Of a stretch of DNA of 64,000 bases, positions 12,416 through 22,625 are shown in pieces. This stretch comes from Blasia pusilla (lineage: Eukaryota > Marchantiophyta > Marchantiopsida > Blasiales): NCBI GenBank assembly GCA_050084515.1, contig CM114274.1, positions 4,092,001 through 4,156,000 on the forward strand, read 5' to 3'. Below the pieces are notes generated by a model, which was not told the origin of the DNA, ran no database searches, and was given only the letters and a program-made list of their open reading frames with translations. The position numbers were made by a program, and so were the translations under genes. Position 1 is the first letter of the stretch. Every line of letters starts with the position of its first letter.

Positions 12416-12769
12416 GCGGGACGAGGTGGTCGATCACGAGGCGAGTCTGTGACCACGTTGGCAGCTTTCACAGGTAGTGTTAGCTGGCCAGGAGAGTTAT
12501 TGGAGGGGAACGCACATGCGGAGGATGTCCTAGTAGCGGATAGTCCCACGGAGAGACAGGCCATGGCGGGTGTCTCTTCCCATGTTGGCGAGACCTCTTC
12601 ACCATTGTGGGGTACGACTCGGGAGCTACACAGGAGTGCCGACGACCTTGTGAGGCAGGCGTGGAGTCATGTTTTTATCCCAGAGCAGCGAGAGTCACGT
12701 GGCGATCAGGCTCTTGGAGTGGAGACGATGACCCCACTAGATACCACACCTGTTGTGTGGCAGTGCCCA

Positions 12770-13725
12770 GAGGAGGGTGTTAGGGTGTTAGATCTCTTCG
12801 GAGGGATTAGCACCGGATTGGCTGCCATATTGCAGGCGGGCATACGGGTGCATCAGTACCTTTATGTGGAGAGAGATGAGACCGCGCGGCGAGTATCATT
12901 ACGTCACGTGGCGAGATTGGTCCAGAGGTATCATGAGTTGTTTTCGGTATCTGCAGTACGGGGATACCAGCATACGCTACCCGCCGACATCTCTTTGGTG
13001 GGGGTGCAGGATCTGGATAGAGTTGGCACCATTCATTTGGTGATTGCTGGATGGCCATGTCAGGGTCATTCATCAACTGGCCGAGGATTTGGATTGCAGG
13101 ATCCGAGGTCATGGATGTTTTGGGAGATGCTGCGAGTATTATGACACTTGCAGGAGAGTCAGATATGTTCTCTAGCGTACATTTTGGAGAACGTGCCGTT
13201 GCTGGGAGACACTCGTGCACGTGTGATGACGAGTGTACATTAGGTGAGGTCCTGGTTGGGACCTGCTGTGTTGTTAGATGCAGCGAGAGTTGGGTCACGT
13301 GCCCATCATCCACGACTGTGGTGAACGAACCTGATACCATCAGAGGTACTGAGTCGAGCCTACAATGGAGTCCAGAGAGCACCACATCTCATAGTGGATG
13401 CTATTTTGGGCTCAGGGCGTCGATCTCAGGTGGTGACACGGGATGATAGACCACCGTTGGCCATGGCCAATAGGGTGGGGGAGTTGAGGGCAGCCTTCGT
13501 TGGTGAGCTTCCCAGCATCCCATGCCTTTCGTCAGGGAGGGCCAGGCATGATTTGGGATGAGGTGACCGGAGTATTGGAGGAGCCTACAGCAGATGAGCG
13601 CGAGCATGCCATGGGGTTCACTACCGATACTACGGCGGTGCCAGGGATGATTGAGGCATCACGGAGACAGGTGTTGGGGCGGCGATGGACCTCAACTATC
13701 TCACATGGATAGTCGGCCTAGGTAT
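12770..13725 (+). pseudogene. C5 cytosine DNA methyltransferase domain inside element 1
   Basis: Such enzymes transfer a methyl group from S-adenosylmethionine to carbon 5 of cytosine. Counting residues from 12275, motif I VLDLFGGISTG lies near 170-180 (SAM binding), an acidic YVERD follows, and motif IV IAGWPCQGHS places the catalytic Cys at codon 13058-13060 (residue 262). Motif VI YILENVPLLGD (Glu of ENV) is at about 13178-13210, motif VIII SRAHHPRLW at about 13290-13321, and the C-terminal motifs EREHAMGF and MDLNYLTWI at about 13599-13715. Up to 13558 the frame is single, interrupted only by TGA 13142, TAG 13241 and TGA 13322. Two frameshifts follow, near 13515-13545 and near 13685. The target-recognition region is short. 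Its place between protease and RT, in frame with protease, makes it part of the element, not a chance neighbour. Which host family it came from needs a tree. Confidence 0.85.
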
Positions 13726-14027
13726 GGGTGAAAGCGAGAGACGGATGCGAGTGTCATCCATGCCGTCACGTCCACATTTAGTGGACCATTGCCTCTGTGG
13801 TGCAATACAGGCATTGGTGGGGCGAGACGAGGAGAGATAGGCACCCATGGACTTCCTGGGACGTCGTTTGAGCAGAGAGTGCGAAGGCGGCTAGAGTAGC
13901 ATATGTTCATTTTTCGGATGTGGAGCATGGTGTAGGAGGTCAGAGTGGAGTGGTTGTTGCGGAGGTGGCTAGGATTGCTACATAGCAACCAAAGCCGGAG
14001 GTTGCGTCCTCTCCGAGTGAGGTCACG

Positions 14028-15099
14028 ATGGAGACTTGGGAGCTTGTGATAGGTCTCAAGTTGATAGGAGGAGAGCGACGGCGAGTTCATAGGTTTCGGA
14101 GAGGGCATGTGAGTTGTTTTGCCTTCAGTATGAGAGACTTGGATACGCTAAAGGGTCCCGGGATACGGATTGAGTTGGCTAGTGATACGCCAATCTTTCG
14201 TCGACCCTCTGGTATTACGATATGGAGCGAGCCTTGATTGAGTCGGAGTCGGGACTTGTTGGAGGCGGGACTTGTGGAGTTATCACACGGGAGTATGCAT
14301 CCGCCACAGATCATGCCGGAGAAGAAGGATATGTATGGCCATTGGACGGATAGGCGGATGTGTGGAGATTACCGTCCTATCAACCGACAGACGAGGTCAG
14401 ATCGGTATGCCATGCCTACTCCTGAGGAGATCTTTGATGCGGTAGGGCATGCAAAGATCTTCAGTACTTTAGATCTCCGTGCTGGCTATCATCAGCTTCC
14501 TATCAGATTGGAGGACAGGGAGAAGACAGCATTCTAGGGATAGATCGGTTGGGAGAGATTGCTTGTATCGATGGCGGTTCTTACCATTTGGATTGAAGAA
14601 ACGCGCTGCGGAGTTTCGAGAGTGATGGATAGGATTCTGGCTGGCTTGGATTTTGTGCGATGTTACATAGATGATATTCTTATCTTGATTCCACGGTTGA
14701 GGAGCATGAGCGACACTTGGAGGAGGTGTTTCAGCGATTGCAGATTACATGGACTGAAGTTACATCAGGCAAGTCAGATTCTTTCAAGAGCAGATTGAGT
14801 ACTTGGGACACACCATATACCCGAGTGGGTTAGGCAATCAGCAGACGAAGGTAGAGGCTATTGCGCAGATTCCACGCCCTACAGATGTGAGTCGAGTCCG
14901 AGCATTTCTTGAACTGGCGAACTTCTATCGACGGTATGTCAAGGGTTTTAGTGCGATCGCAAAGTCTTTGACCTTGTTGACGAGACTTGATCAGGTGTGG
15001 TTGTGGGGAGATGATCAGGAGCGAGCATTTCAAGAGCTCAAGGACAGGTTGACGTCCTCACCCATTTTACAGAGACCGGTTAGGGGTCGCCCATTCTAG
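14028..15099 (+). pseudogene. Reverse transcriptase of element 1
   Basis: It would copy element RNA into DNA. The frames read in order: FRRPSGI near 14200 (entry to the RT fold), CGDYRPINRQT and FSTLDLRAGYHQLPI in 14360-14510, KTAF then a stop at 14535-14537, a palm segment reading as PFG near 14583 after a frame change, and the catalytic CYIDDILIL near 14660 (YxDD box). The thumb follows at 14803-15080 with RVRAFLELANFYRRYVKGFS. The sequence is that of a Ty3/gypsy RT. It is broken by several frame changes and stops. Confidence 0.88.
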
Positions 15100-15510
15100 T
15101 AACATACGGATTGGAGCATGTTGGGTCTAGGAGCACTGCTTACTCAGAGGGATGACGAGGAGAGGGAGTTCGTTGTGGCTTACGCGAGCCGATCGAACAA
15201 CATTGTAGAGGCGAAGTTCAGCTCCTACGAGGGAGAGTGCTTGGCTGCAGTGTGGGCCGTGGCACATTTTAGGTCCTATTTATTCGGCAACCCTTTCACA
15301 CTTATCACTGATCATCAGCCGTTGAGGTGGTTGATGGAGTCCGACAAGCTTACGGGAAAGCTTGCCAGGTGGGCTCTATTACTACAGGAGTATGAGTTCG
15401 AGGTGGTTCATAGGCCAGGTCGGCTGAACCAGGATGCGGATGGGTTGAGTCATAACCCATGTCCGAGTCGAGAGACGCGTCACGGGAGCTCGATGGCACG
15501 GAGAGAGTGA
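15100..15510 (+). pseudogene. RNase H domain of element 1
   Basis: This domain removes the RNA strand during reverse transcription. One frame stays open through the domain. TDWS at about 15106 gives the first catalytic Asp, SSYEGECLA the Glu, LITDHQPLRWL the second Asp and NQDADGLS the last Asp, so all four acidic residues are still present. It is the best-preserved enzymatic domain of the element. It follows the RT thumb directly, and the frame ends shortly before the integrase region. Confidence 0.9.
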
Positions 15511-15779
15511 TGAGGAGATGGTGCCCGGTTGGCATGCATCCGCCTATCTTTGTTGGTTGACTATGGCAAGTCGGCCCACGGTGATGACTCGGTGGTGGGA
15601 TTGGATGATGAGTCTTTGGATCCGGAGGTTAGTGAGGAGGGCAGGTGGTCGTGATATCCATGACGAGCGTGGAGGTTTTGGAGTTCTTAGACTTTGGCGT
15701 CATTGCGAGACAAAGTGAGTGCTAGGAGCGGGATCGGATCCTGAGAGAGCCAAGAGGTTCAGGTGGGAGGGACTCACAT

Positions 15780-16879
15780 TTTACGGAGTATGGGGAGATG
15801 GTAGGATACGAGTGGTACCTCATCCTTCCCAGTGAGCACGTGTAGTGCAACATGCCCATGAAGAGTTGGGACATTTCGAGTAAAGCGTTTATAACTTACT
15901 CCATGTTCCATGTTGGTAGGCGGGCGGCATGCATACTTGTGGCCAGATGTATGGTATGTGACAGAGTGCGAGCATCCTTCAATGCTCCCACTCAGATTAC
16001 ATCCTTTGCCGATTATGGGTTTAGGTTATCGGTGGAGTTTAGACTTTGCGGGACCTTTGCCATTGCGAGGCGTCATCATAGGTGCGTGTTGGTCATGGTG
16101 GAGCATTTCTCCAAGTGGATAGAGTTGGTGGCACTACCGGACAAAGCGGCGAGGAACAGCTTATGCGTTTCTAGATCGTGTGCTTAGTCACTTTGGTGCA
16201 CCGGCGGAGGTGTTGACTCGACCAGTACCGAGTTCAAGGGAGAGTTTGGGCCTTGTGTGAGAGGCGCTGATAGATCACCGCACCACGCCCGAGATCATCC
16301 CGAGGCGGATGGGTTGGCGAGAGAGTGGATGAGCGGTGAAGAGAGGATTGCGCAAGTATGGCTTGCGCGGGGGCGATTGAGGGAGTGGGACCTCGATTTG
16401 CCATGGTTGGCTCTGGGTTATCGCTTTAGTTGGCAGGCATCCTTGGCGTCATTTTCACCGTACTTTTTGCTCTTTGGGAGAGAGCCAGATTTACCTGCAG
16501 CGATTCGACGTGACATGGCGGAGGTGTTAGATCTTGATGATCCAAATGTGTGGGTGCAAGCATGTTCTCAGAGGGCAGAAGTTTTTGTAGAGTTATGCCT
16601 ATGGCCTTTGAGAACTTAGCTATTGCCCACCATAGAGATACATTGAGGTACGCGACCATTCGTGGAGGAGGTTATCGTCCAGGGATTAGGAGGTTTCATC
16701 CTAGAGATTACGTGTATTTACAGCAGGCGGCACCCACGACGCTAGATGTCACTGCAGGGCGCACGATCCTACGTGTGCGCGAGGTATTACCGACCGGAGT
16801 CCTCATGTTGGAGGGACGGGATGGTATGGTTTGGAAGGATCATGTGCGCAATTGTGCGCCATGTCATCTTCGAACGTAG
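15780..16879 (+). pseudogene. Integrase of element 1
   Basis: It would insert element DNA into the chromosome. The HHCC zinc domain is visible as HAHEELGHFG-type residues near 15850 and MVCDRVRASF near 15948. The core shows SLDFAGPLPLR (first Asp) near 16037 and VEHFSKWIELVALPDKAA near 16100. The second Asp is obscured by a frame change near 16220. The third acidic residue region is HPEADGLARE near 16300, followed by WLALGYRFSW and YFLLFGREPDLP. The C-terminal part ends with FHPRDYVYLQQ and a short beta-rich segment to 16879. Several frameshifts break it. Confidence 0.82.
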
Positions 16880-16914
16880 ATGGGATGGTGGATTCGAGCT
16901 TGGCGGTGGTACTG

Positions 16915-17063
16915 CGGGCTTGAGGTGTATGTTTGCGGATCTGCGAGGGGTGCGGCCACCATGTTGGTATCGATGGTTGTTTCGAGGGTGGCATATGTCA
17001 TGTCTGACCCCCCCTCTTGATGTGGTTCCCACGGGACGATGGATGTGTCCGAGATGTGTATAG
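16915..17063 (+). pseudogene. PHD-finger-like zinc domain at the C-terminus of element 1 Pol
   Basis: PHD fingers are Cys4-His-Cys3 zinc folds that usually read histone H3 tails. One frame gives VCGSARGAATMLV, the next DGCFEG, and the third GWHMSCLTPPLDVVPTG followed by RWMCPRCV and a stop at 17061. Together these follow the PHD order: a CxxC pair, a second pair ending in DGC, H-x2-C, and a final W-x-C-P-x-C. The pattern is complete only if frames are crossed, with single-base losses near 16935, 16967 and 16990. It sits where chromoviruses carry a chromodomain, so a targeting role is likely but inferred. Confidence 0.65.
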
Positions 17064-17136
17064 GTTAGTAGGTCATGTCAGAGAGATGAGATATTTTCTA
17101 TCTAGAGTTAGGGGATCCAGCGCCGACTAGGGGCGG

Positions 17137-17260
17137 TTGTGTGATCTCCATGTATATGTATGAGTTGATTTTTGTACATGTGTGGATCGACCCGTGTGTG
17201 GGGAAGATCGGTGTTGTGTGGTGTAGATGTGACGGCGATGTATGTTGTGTAGCGATATGT
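17137..17260 (+). repeat. Copy of a 124-bp segment before the 3' LTR
   Basis: This segment begins TTGTGTGATCTCC and ends AGCGATATGT. It recurs nearly unchanged at 17739-17863, right after the 3' LTR. It lies in the 3' untranslated part of element 1. It is not present next to the 5' LTR. Confidence 0.85.
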
Positions 17261-17268
17261 ATCCGGAT

Positions 17269-17738
17269 TGTCACATCTGGTAGCCGATAGGCCGAGATCT
17301 ATCGTGGATAGGCGTAGGAGCAGCGGACTATCTTGAGTGTAACTTTGTCCCACAGTGTCGGATGAGGTTGAGGATAGGTCCATTGTGTCGGAACGTCGTT
17401 TCGACAACTTTCATGTTGAGGTCTTTTTACCCGGATGACTTGTTGATGTCACCCGCCCCTGGTAACTGTGGCGCCCAGTTACCAAGGAAGGGCTATTCTT
17501 AGGGGAAGAGCCTTTTGGCTCTTCCCAACCCTATATAAGAGAGGAAGATGGCTTTCCTAAACCATCTTTCTCATGTTGGGCCGTTGGAGCACCTCCCTTG
17601 TATGTGTGTGAGCTAGGACTAGGGTGTTAGCGTCCGGATTCCTTGATAGCACAGGGTGGACGAGGCTCGATATGCCGATGTAGATTGAGGAGTGGAGTTT
17701 TAAGCCGGGTGTGCCGTTTTTACTACTCTTTATTTTTG
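17269..17738 (+). repeat. 3' LTR of element 1
   Basis: It starts TGTCACATCTGG and matches the 5' LTR throughout, with a TATA box at 17532. Compared with 8324-8797 it lacks or gains 1-3 bases at many places. The downstream palindrome has one mismatch here. Immediately after it the 124-bp segment recurs, and no target duplication is visible. Confidence 0.85.
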
Positions 17739-17863
17739 TTGTGTGATCTCCATGTATATGTATGAGTTGATTTTTGTACATGTGTGGATCGACCCGTGTG
17801 CGGGGAAGATCGGTGTTGTGTGGTGTAGATGTGACGAGCGATGTATGTTGTGTAGCGATATGT
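17739..17863 (+). repeat. Second copy of the 124-bp segment, after the 3' LTR
   Basis: It aligns with 17137-17260 with few differences. The arrangement segment-LTR-segment has a period of about 602 bp and looks like a truncated tandem duplication, a template switch during reverse transcription, or an assembly error. Confidence 0.85.
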
Positions 17864-18253
17864 GTGCGCACGACAGGTGCAGTGCGGGATTAGGTGTGAG
17901 GATATCGGCAGTTGGGCCCACACGGACATGTCCCTCCCTAGGACGGACATGGACTTTTCTTGTGTGCAACCTTGATGGAATGGCAATCCTTGGAACAAGT
18001 TTTATAATTACTTATGGAGAGTATAAAGGAAAAGAGGATCAAGTGAGTCTCAAATCTAGTTCAAAGCCTTGGATGAATGAGCAAGAATTCTAGACCACTC
18101 AAGATGGGCAAGGAGTCTTGAGACTAAACATAAGAAGGACTAACATGGACAAGATTAATCACATGCAAGACAAAGATCCGTCGAACACGTGAAATATAGG
18201 ATAGATGCTCATGGGGAATTAGGTAAATAAAGAAGAGTGGGAGTAGCCATGAG
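17864..18253. other. Spacer between the two gypsy elements
   Basis: No gene seen. Part of it (about 17966-18100) reappears interleaved inside the LTR at 24363-25073. It ends with ATGAG at 18249-18253, the left target duplication of element 2. Confidence 0.6.
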
Positions 18254-19259
18254 TGTCGTGCGCCTACTCTCCTTGAACGTTAATCTTGTTTGTTGCGGAA
18301 GCGTGCGTTCAGTAGGTCACGCTCTCAACGCTGATCTGCATCCAAACACGCACTTGGTTAGTCGGGTCTTGGATCAATCAGCGGGATTACTTTCCGAGTT
18401 CGTCTCGGACTCTCTCTTCAAGCTCAACCTTCCTAGTTTGGCGGTTTCCAACAGGCAAGTCTCGAAAGACTTGGGATGATTTTCAGTCGGTTCGGGAACT
18501 GAAAGCGGCGTTTTGTGGTTCCAACTGTCCGATGAACATCCAATGAGTTCCTCACCAAGACTCGAAGTGAATCTCGGGTTGGAATCCAAGTGTGGCGTAC
18601 AAAGTCCACTCCCTTGGATCAGGTTTGGGTTCGGGTTTCGCGCCAAACTCCGTTTCATCCGTGCCTCAAACGCCGTTTGGCGCCCAAAGTGGGGTTTCGT
18701 TTCCGAGACATCTCAGAGAAGGTACTCCCCTTACTAGTACTTCTGGGGATCTCCGGGGGCCCCCTACATTTAGGGAAAGACACCCGGGCCCCTCCAATTG
18801 GCCCTCAACCCGATTGCTCTCTGAATCGTTTTCGGCCAATATCTCAGCCTGTACTTATGCGTTTGCTGAGATCTTTGGTGCGTTGAAAGCGTCTCAAGAT
18901 CAGCTTTCCAACGCGCCCTTACTTGTCCCGAACGCATCTCGGAGCTCAACGTTATGGTCCTAAACACAGTCAGATTCTCCCAAACGCTAGCCGTGTTCCA
19001 AACTGGTTCTCACCTCTTTGGCAACCAACCTCCGAGACTCAACTCATCTCAAGTCTCGGCTCGCGTTTGGTCTAGGTTTCCTGGTGCGACCACTAACGCA
19101 TGAAATGCACAACTCATTCCACGTTTGCGTCTCTTAGACTTTTCCAAAGACTCTTCCAAACGCCTCTCCAAAGCGCAAACCTCGCGGCGTGAGTTCCTTT
19201 GAGTTCTGATGTTTTGCTTGGCGCGTATTTGGTGTTGTTTGGTTATGAGGGTCGCGACA
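18254..19259 (-). repeat. 3' LTR of element 2
   Basis: It is 1006 bp, TGTCG...CGACA at its ends in element orientation. It aligns with 24363-25073 at both ends and in several inner blocks, but is about 295 bp longer. It is flanked on the left by the duplicated ATGAG and on the right by a polypurine tract. Confidence 0.9.
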
Positions 19260-19272
19260 CTCACCCCTCCTT
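19260..19272 (-). promoter_or_regulatory. Polypurine tract of element 2
   Basis: On the minus strand AAGGAGGGGTGAG lies directly against the 3' LTR. A purine run in this place primes plus-strand DNA synthesis in LTR elements. Position and composition fit well. Confidence 0.75.
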
Positions 19273-19958
19273 AGAAGGTTGATGTCCTCATCAACGCAAA
19301 CCTTATTGATGTTAAGTTCTGGGAAGTAATCGTTGGGTAGCTAACCCGCATTCCTCTTTTGGCTTAAGTCTTAGGTTTGTGTAAAAGACTTAGACTTATT
19401 AGCTTCGTTCGATGAGCCTTAGACTAGTTCGCCAAACTAATCTAACTATCAAAATAAGCTCACTAAGTCCGCAACCTAACACTTCACTCACTATTTGTAA
19501 ACAACACTTTGTCTACCTAGCCAACTCATTACTACTTTTGGGTCACCAGATTCCACCTAGGGCGTCACTAAGTTCATCATGAAACATGAATGAGATCACC
19601 ACAAACCCCAAGGACTCATCCCACGGCCGACGTTAGAGGGGCGAGCCCAAATGCTAGTACTTCAACACTTGGTCCTGATCTAGATGCCTTGGAATACAAG
19701 CTCTCACCTCAAATACTCATTGTTTGGTCTCCTTGACTTACATCCTAAGCATATGAAGAACTACTCATTGCCTTGCATAAACCAAACTCAAAATTACAAT
19801 ACAAGCATCGAATCTCCAAATCCATGTCTTCTTTATTGCAACAACTAAACCTTTCTAGTTACAACGGGTTATGGCCCAAGCTTTCCTTTCCGGTCACAAA
19901 TTATGTCCATTGCTTCACCATGTACTAACGCACGTGCCTTTCTTGCATCCATCTCAAG
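19273..19958 (-). other. 3' untranslated region of element 2
   Basis: No coding frame is recognisable between the chromodomain stop and the polypurine tract. Its length is ordinary for chromoviruses. Confidence 0.5.
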
Positions 19959-20413
19959 TCACACAATGCTTCTTGCATGTTCTAGATCCGCCTCCGCAAT
20001 CCAAGTCGCCTCTTTCACATGATAGCCTTTCCACTTGACCAAGTACTCAATTTGGTGGGCCCTACGTCTGGGAACGCAGAATAGTCTCAACCTCGAACTC
20101 TGGTTCCTCATTTCGATGACCGGTTGTGGTCTCAACATCCTCCTTCGCTCCAGGACGACATTGTCTTGAAGATACTTCTTCAATAATGACACATGGAAAG
20201 TCGGGTGAATCTTGAACTCGTTTGGCAGCGGCCAACGTGTACACATCCTCAAACGGCTTTGCCTTGATCACATACGGTCCAAAGCATACTTGGCGACAAT
20301 TTGTGAGACAATTCTTTCGGAAGAGTGAGATTCTTAACACTCAACCACACTTGTTCCCCAACTTGAAACTCACATGGCGACTTTTGTTAGCATGCTTTAC
20401 GTACCTTAGTTGA
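19959..20413 (-). pseudogene. Integrase C-terminus and chromodomain of element 2
   Basis: On the minus strand the frame ending at 19959 reads FKIHPTFHVSLLKKY and then HQIEYLVKWKGY, followed by EATWIAEADLEHA. The first part is the end of the integrase (the FHVS-L motif); the second is a chromodomain, which in chromoviruses binds methylated histone H3 and steers insertion. The conserved aromatic cage residues Y and W of YLVKWKGY are present. A frame change separates this from the more N-terminal GPYVIKAKPFEDVYTL near 20240. Confidence 0.88.
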
Positions 20414-20429
20414 GCCCAGACTTTTCTCT

Positions 20430-21399
20430 CGCTTCGCTCTTGTCGTTCTCGCGATTTCCACTAACAAACATTCCGCCGTTGTTTGGCGAGTGTGTGTCGA
20501 TGTATTGCCCTTGAAAGAGCTAAGTCAAGAGGCCCTTCTGGTTCTCTTTGATACGCCAGAAGAAACGGAGATTCTCGGTTTGAGCATGCTTAGTCGAGTT
20601 GTAACAATACTCAGCCATACTTAACCACTTGGCCCAATCTCTTTGGTCCGCACTCCGTAATTCCGTAAGTATTGGTTTCGACCGAGTTTACTTTTTCCGT
20701 TTGCCCATCCGTTTGAGGATGGAAGGCCGTACTAAAGCTGAGTTTGGTCCGGAACCTCCGAATAGATGTTTCCAAAGGCAGGTAAACGGATCCCGATCGG
20801 ACACAATGCTCCTAGGCAATGCATGCGCACGCCACCAACCATCCAGGAATAGTCGGGAAGTCGCGAGGCCGTTGAGACTCTCTCGTCGGCACAAACCTCC
20901 CCAACTTGCTAAACCGATCAACTATCACAAGTATAGCGTTGTATTAGGAGACTCGTAATGAAATCCATGCTAATGCTTTAGGGATTGGCAAAGGATGAAG
21001 TAAACCTTGTTTCTTCGCATAAGACACGCAGTTCGCCTGGCAGTCACGCATGTTTTCACATATTGAGCAACATCTTCCTTCATGTTGGGCGAGGAAGAAC
21101 CTCTTAGACAAAACAGCAAGAGTGGATTTCCCCTTTGTGTCCCGCCAAAGGTCCATCATGACATTCCACAAACACCTTGGTTGAGGGAGCTTGCCTTGGC
21201 CTACATAGATCCTGCTCTTCTTAAACCTTAGCAAGCCGTGTCTCAAACTCAGATTGGCCACCTCTCGCCCCGCTTTAACTTCCAAGGTACTCCTCGCTTG
21301 CTCATCCTTCATGTATCCTTCACGAATCCTTCTTTCCGTGTCTGTTTCATTAGGGAACATTGCTCTCAACACTTGTGTAAATCGATGGCATGTGTTCAT
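20430..21399 (-). pseudogene. Integrase core of element 2
   Basis: The minus-strand frame 21399-20944 carries the region leading into the zinc domain: RDTKGKSTLAVLSKRFF and then CENMRDCQANCVSYAKKQGLL, in which the C-x2-C half of the HHCC finger lies. The frame 20921-20688 reads LPRSIVSDRDPFTCLWKHLF, holding the second catalytic Asp of the DDE core. The remaining stretch toward 20430 is broken by frame changes. Order and spacing match a gypsy integrase. Confidence 0.8.
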
Positions 21400-21479
21400 C
21401 CCTGCGATTTAACGCATCTGGAATGACATTGTCCTTCCCGGCTTGTGGATTAGCTCCACATTCATCAACGCCAAGGTAT

Positions 21480-22625
21480 CATGCCACGAAGTTTTTGGCG
21501 TCACGCGATGGTTTCAAAATACTTGAGCGATATGTTATCGGTGAATACTCGAAGTCTGTGAAGTCCCAAATAGTGACGCCACTTCCTCAAGCAATGAACC
21601 ACCGCAAACAACTCTTTCTCATGAGTAGGCCATCTCCTTTCGGTGTCGGTCAGCTTCTTGCTTTTGTATGCTCTGAGTCTCCTTTTTGCACCAACAGCAA
21701 TCGCGAAATCACTAGCATCCGTAGGTGCACCTCGAACGGTTGTTCAAACTCCGGCGCCTAGAATGGTTCTGCGAGAGGATCTCTTGACTCGATTGAACGC
21801 TTTATCCACTTCCTCCGTCCATGTAGTATTGGCAAACTTTGCGGTCCAATCCGTGAGAGGTTTCACTATGCCCGAAAAATTCTTCACGTATGTCGGTAAA
21901 ATCGGGGACTCGATGAACCTTCGCATCCCTTCACCGTGGAAGGCGGTTCCCATTCGGCAATCGCGCTCACCTTTTCCATGTCTGGACTCACTCCATCATG
22001 ACCACATGTCCCAAGAACTTGATCTTCGTCAAACCGAACTCACTCTTATCCGCATTCGCATACAAACATTTGTTCGCCTAAGTTTCTCAAACATCGTCTT
22101 CAAATGAGCGTGCTCCTCTAGTTTTTGAATAGATGAGTATGTCATCTATATAGATGATCACAAACTCATCCGTCTCCTTGTGAAAGATGGAGTTCATCAA
22201 AGTGGTAAACGTCGGAGGCGCATTACAAAGACCGAAGGCATTACTACAAACTCGAACGAACCGTATCTCGCCCTATGGTCTTCTCTACATCCGCCGGCAA
22301 TCCGAATCGATAATATCCGATTTCAGTCAATCCGGCTGAAATACTTGGCACCCGACAATCGATCAAAGCGGTCATCCATCCTCGTAGAGGATAGGCGTCA
22401 CTTTATTCAGGATAATCAACATGAGTCTCAACTTCCCATCCTTCTTTTTGACAAAGAGGGCGCCCCATAAGGTGACTTGCTCGTTCGGATGTAACCCTCT
22501 CTGAGTTCACCCAACTGTTTCTTCAACTCAAGAAGTTCCTCTTGATTCAACCTATATGGTGCCTTTGAAGGTGGTTGAGATAGTATCACCTCAATCTTAT
22601 GATCAACCGCCCTATGTGGTGGCAA
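21480..22625 (-). pseudogene. Reverse transcriptase and RNase H of element 2
   Basis: RT opens with PPHRAVDHKIEVIL and APYRLNQEELLELKKQL (minus, from 22625). The catalytic box reads IIYIDDI on the minus strand at about 22140-22160. The thumb follows at 21953-21744, reading ILPTYVKNFSGIVKPLTDW. RNase H follows at about 21760-21480 with DASDFAIAVGAK (first Asp), HEKELFAVVHCLRKWR (Glu) and VFTDNISLKYF (Asp). Stops and frameshifts occur between the blocks, so the domain is inactive in this copy. Confidence 0.87.

Larger units (their letters stand above)
8324..17738 (+). mobile_element. Ty3/gypsy LTR retrotransposon carrying a DNA methyltransferase and a PHD finger (element 1)
   Basis: Two LTRs of about 470 bp in direct orientation (8324-8797 and 17269-17738) enclose, in order, a leader, gag, aspartic protease, C5-DNA methyltransferase, reverse transcriptase, RNase H, integrase and a PHD-finger-like tail. 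The order protease-RT-RNase H-integrase is that of Ty3/gypsy (Metaviridae-type) elements; the methyltransferase sits between protease and RT. Base composition is visibly more GC-rich than the flanks. All reading frames are broken, so this copy cannot make a functional polyprotein. No primer-binding site, polypurine tract or target duplication could be fixed with confidence. A 124-bp segment just before the right LTR is repeated just after it. Confidence 0.9.

Noticed and set aside
12807-13385. Minus-strand open frame of 192 codons
   Set aside because: It is antisense to the methyltransferase motifs and has no recognisable domain.
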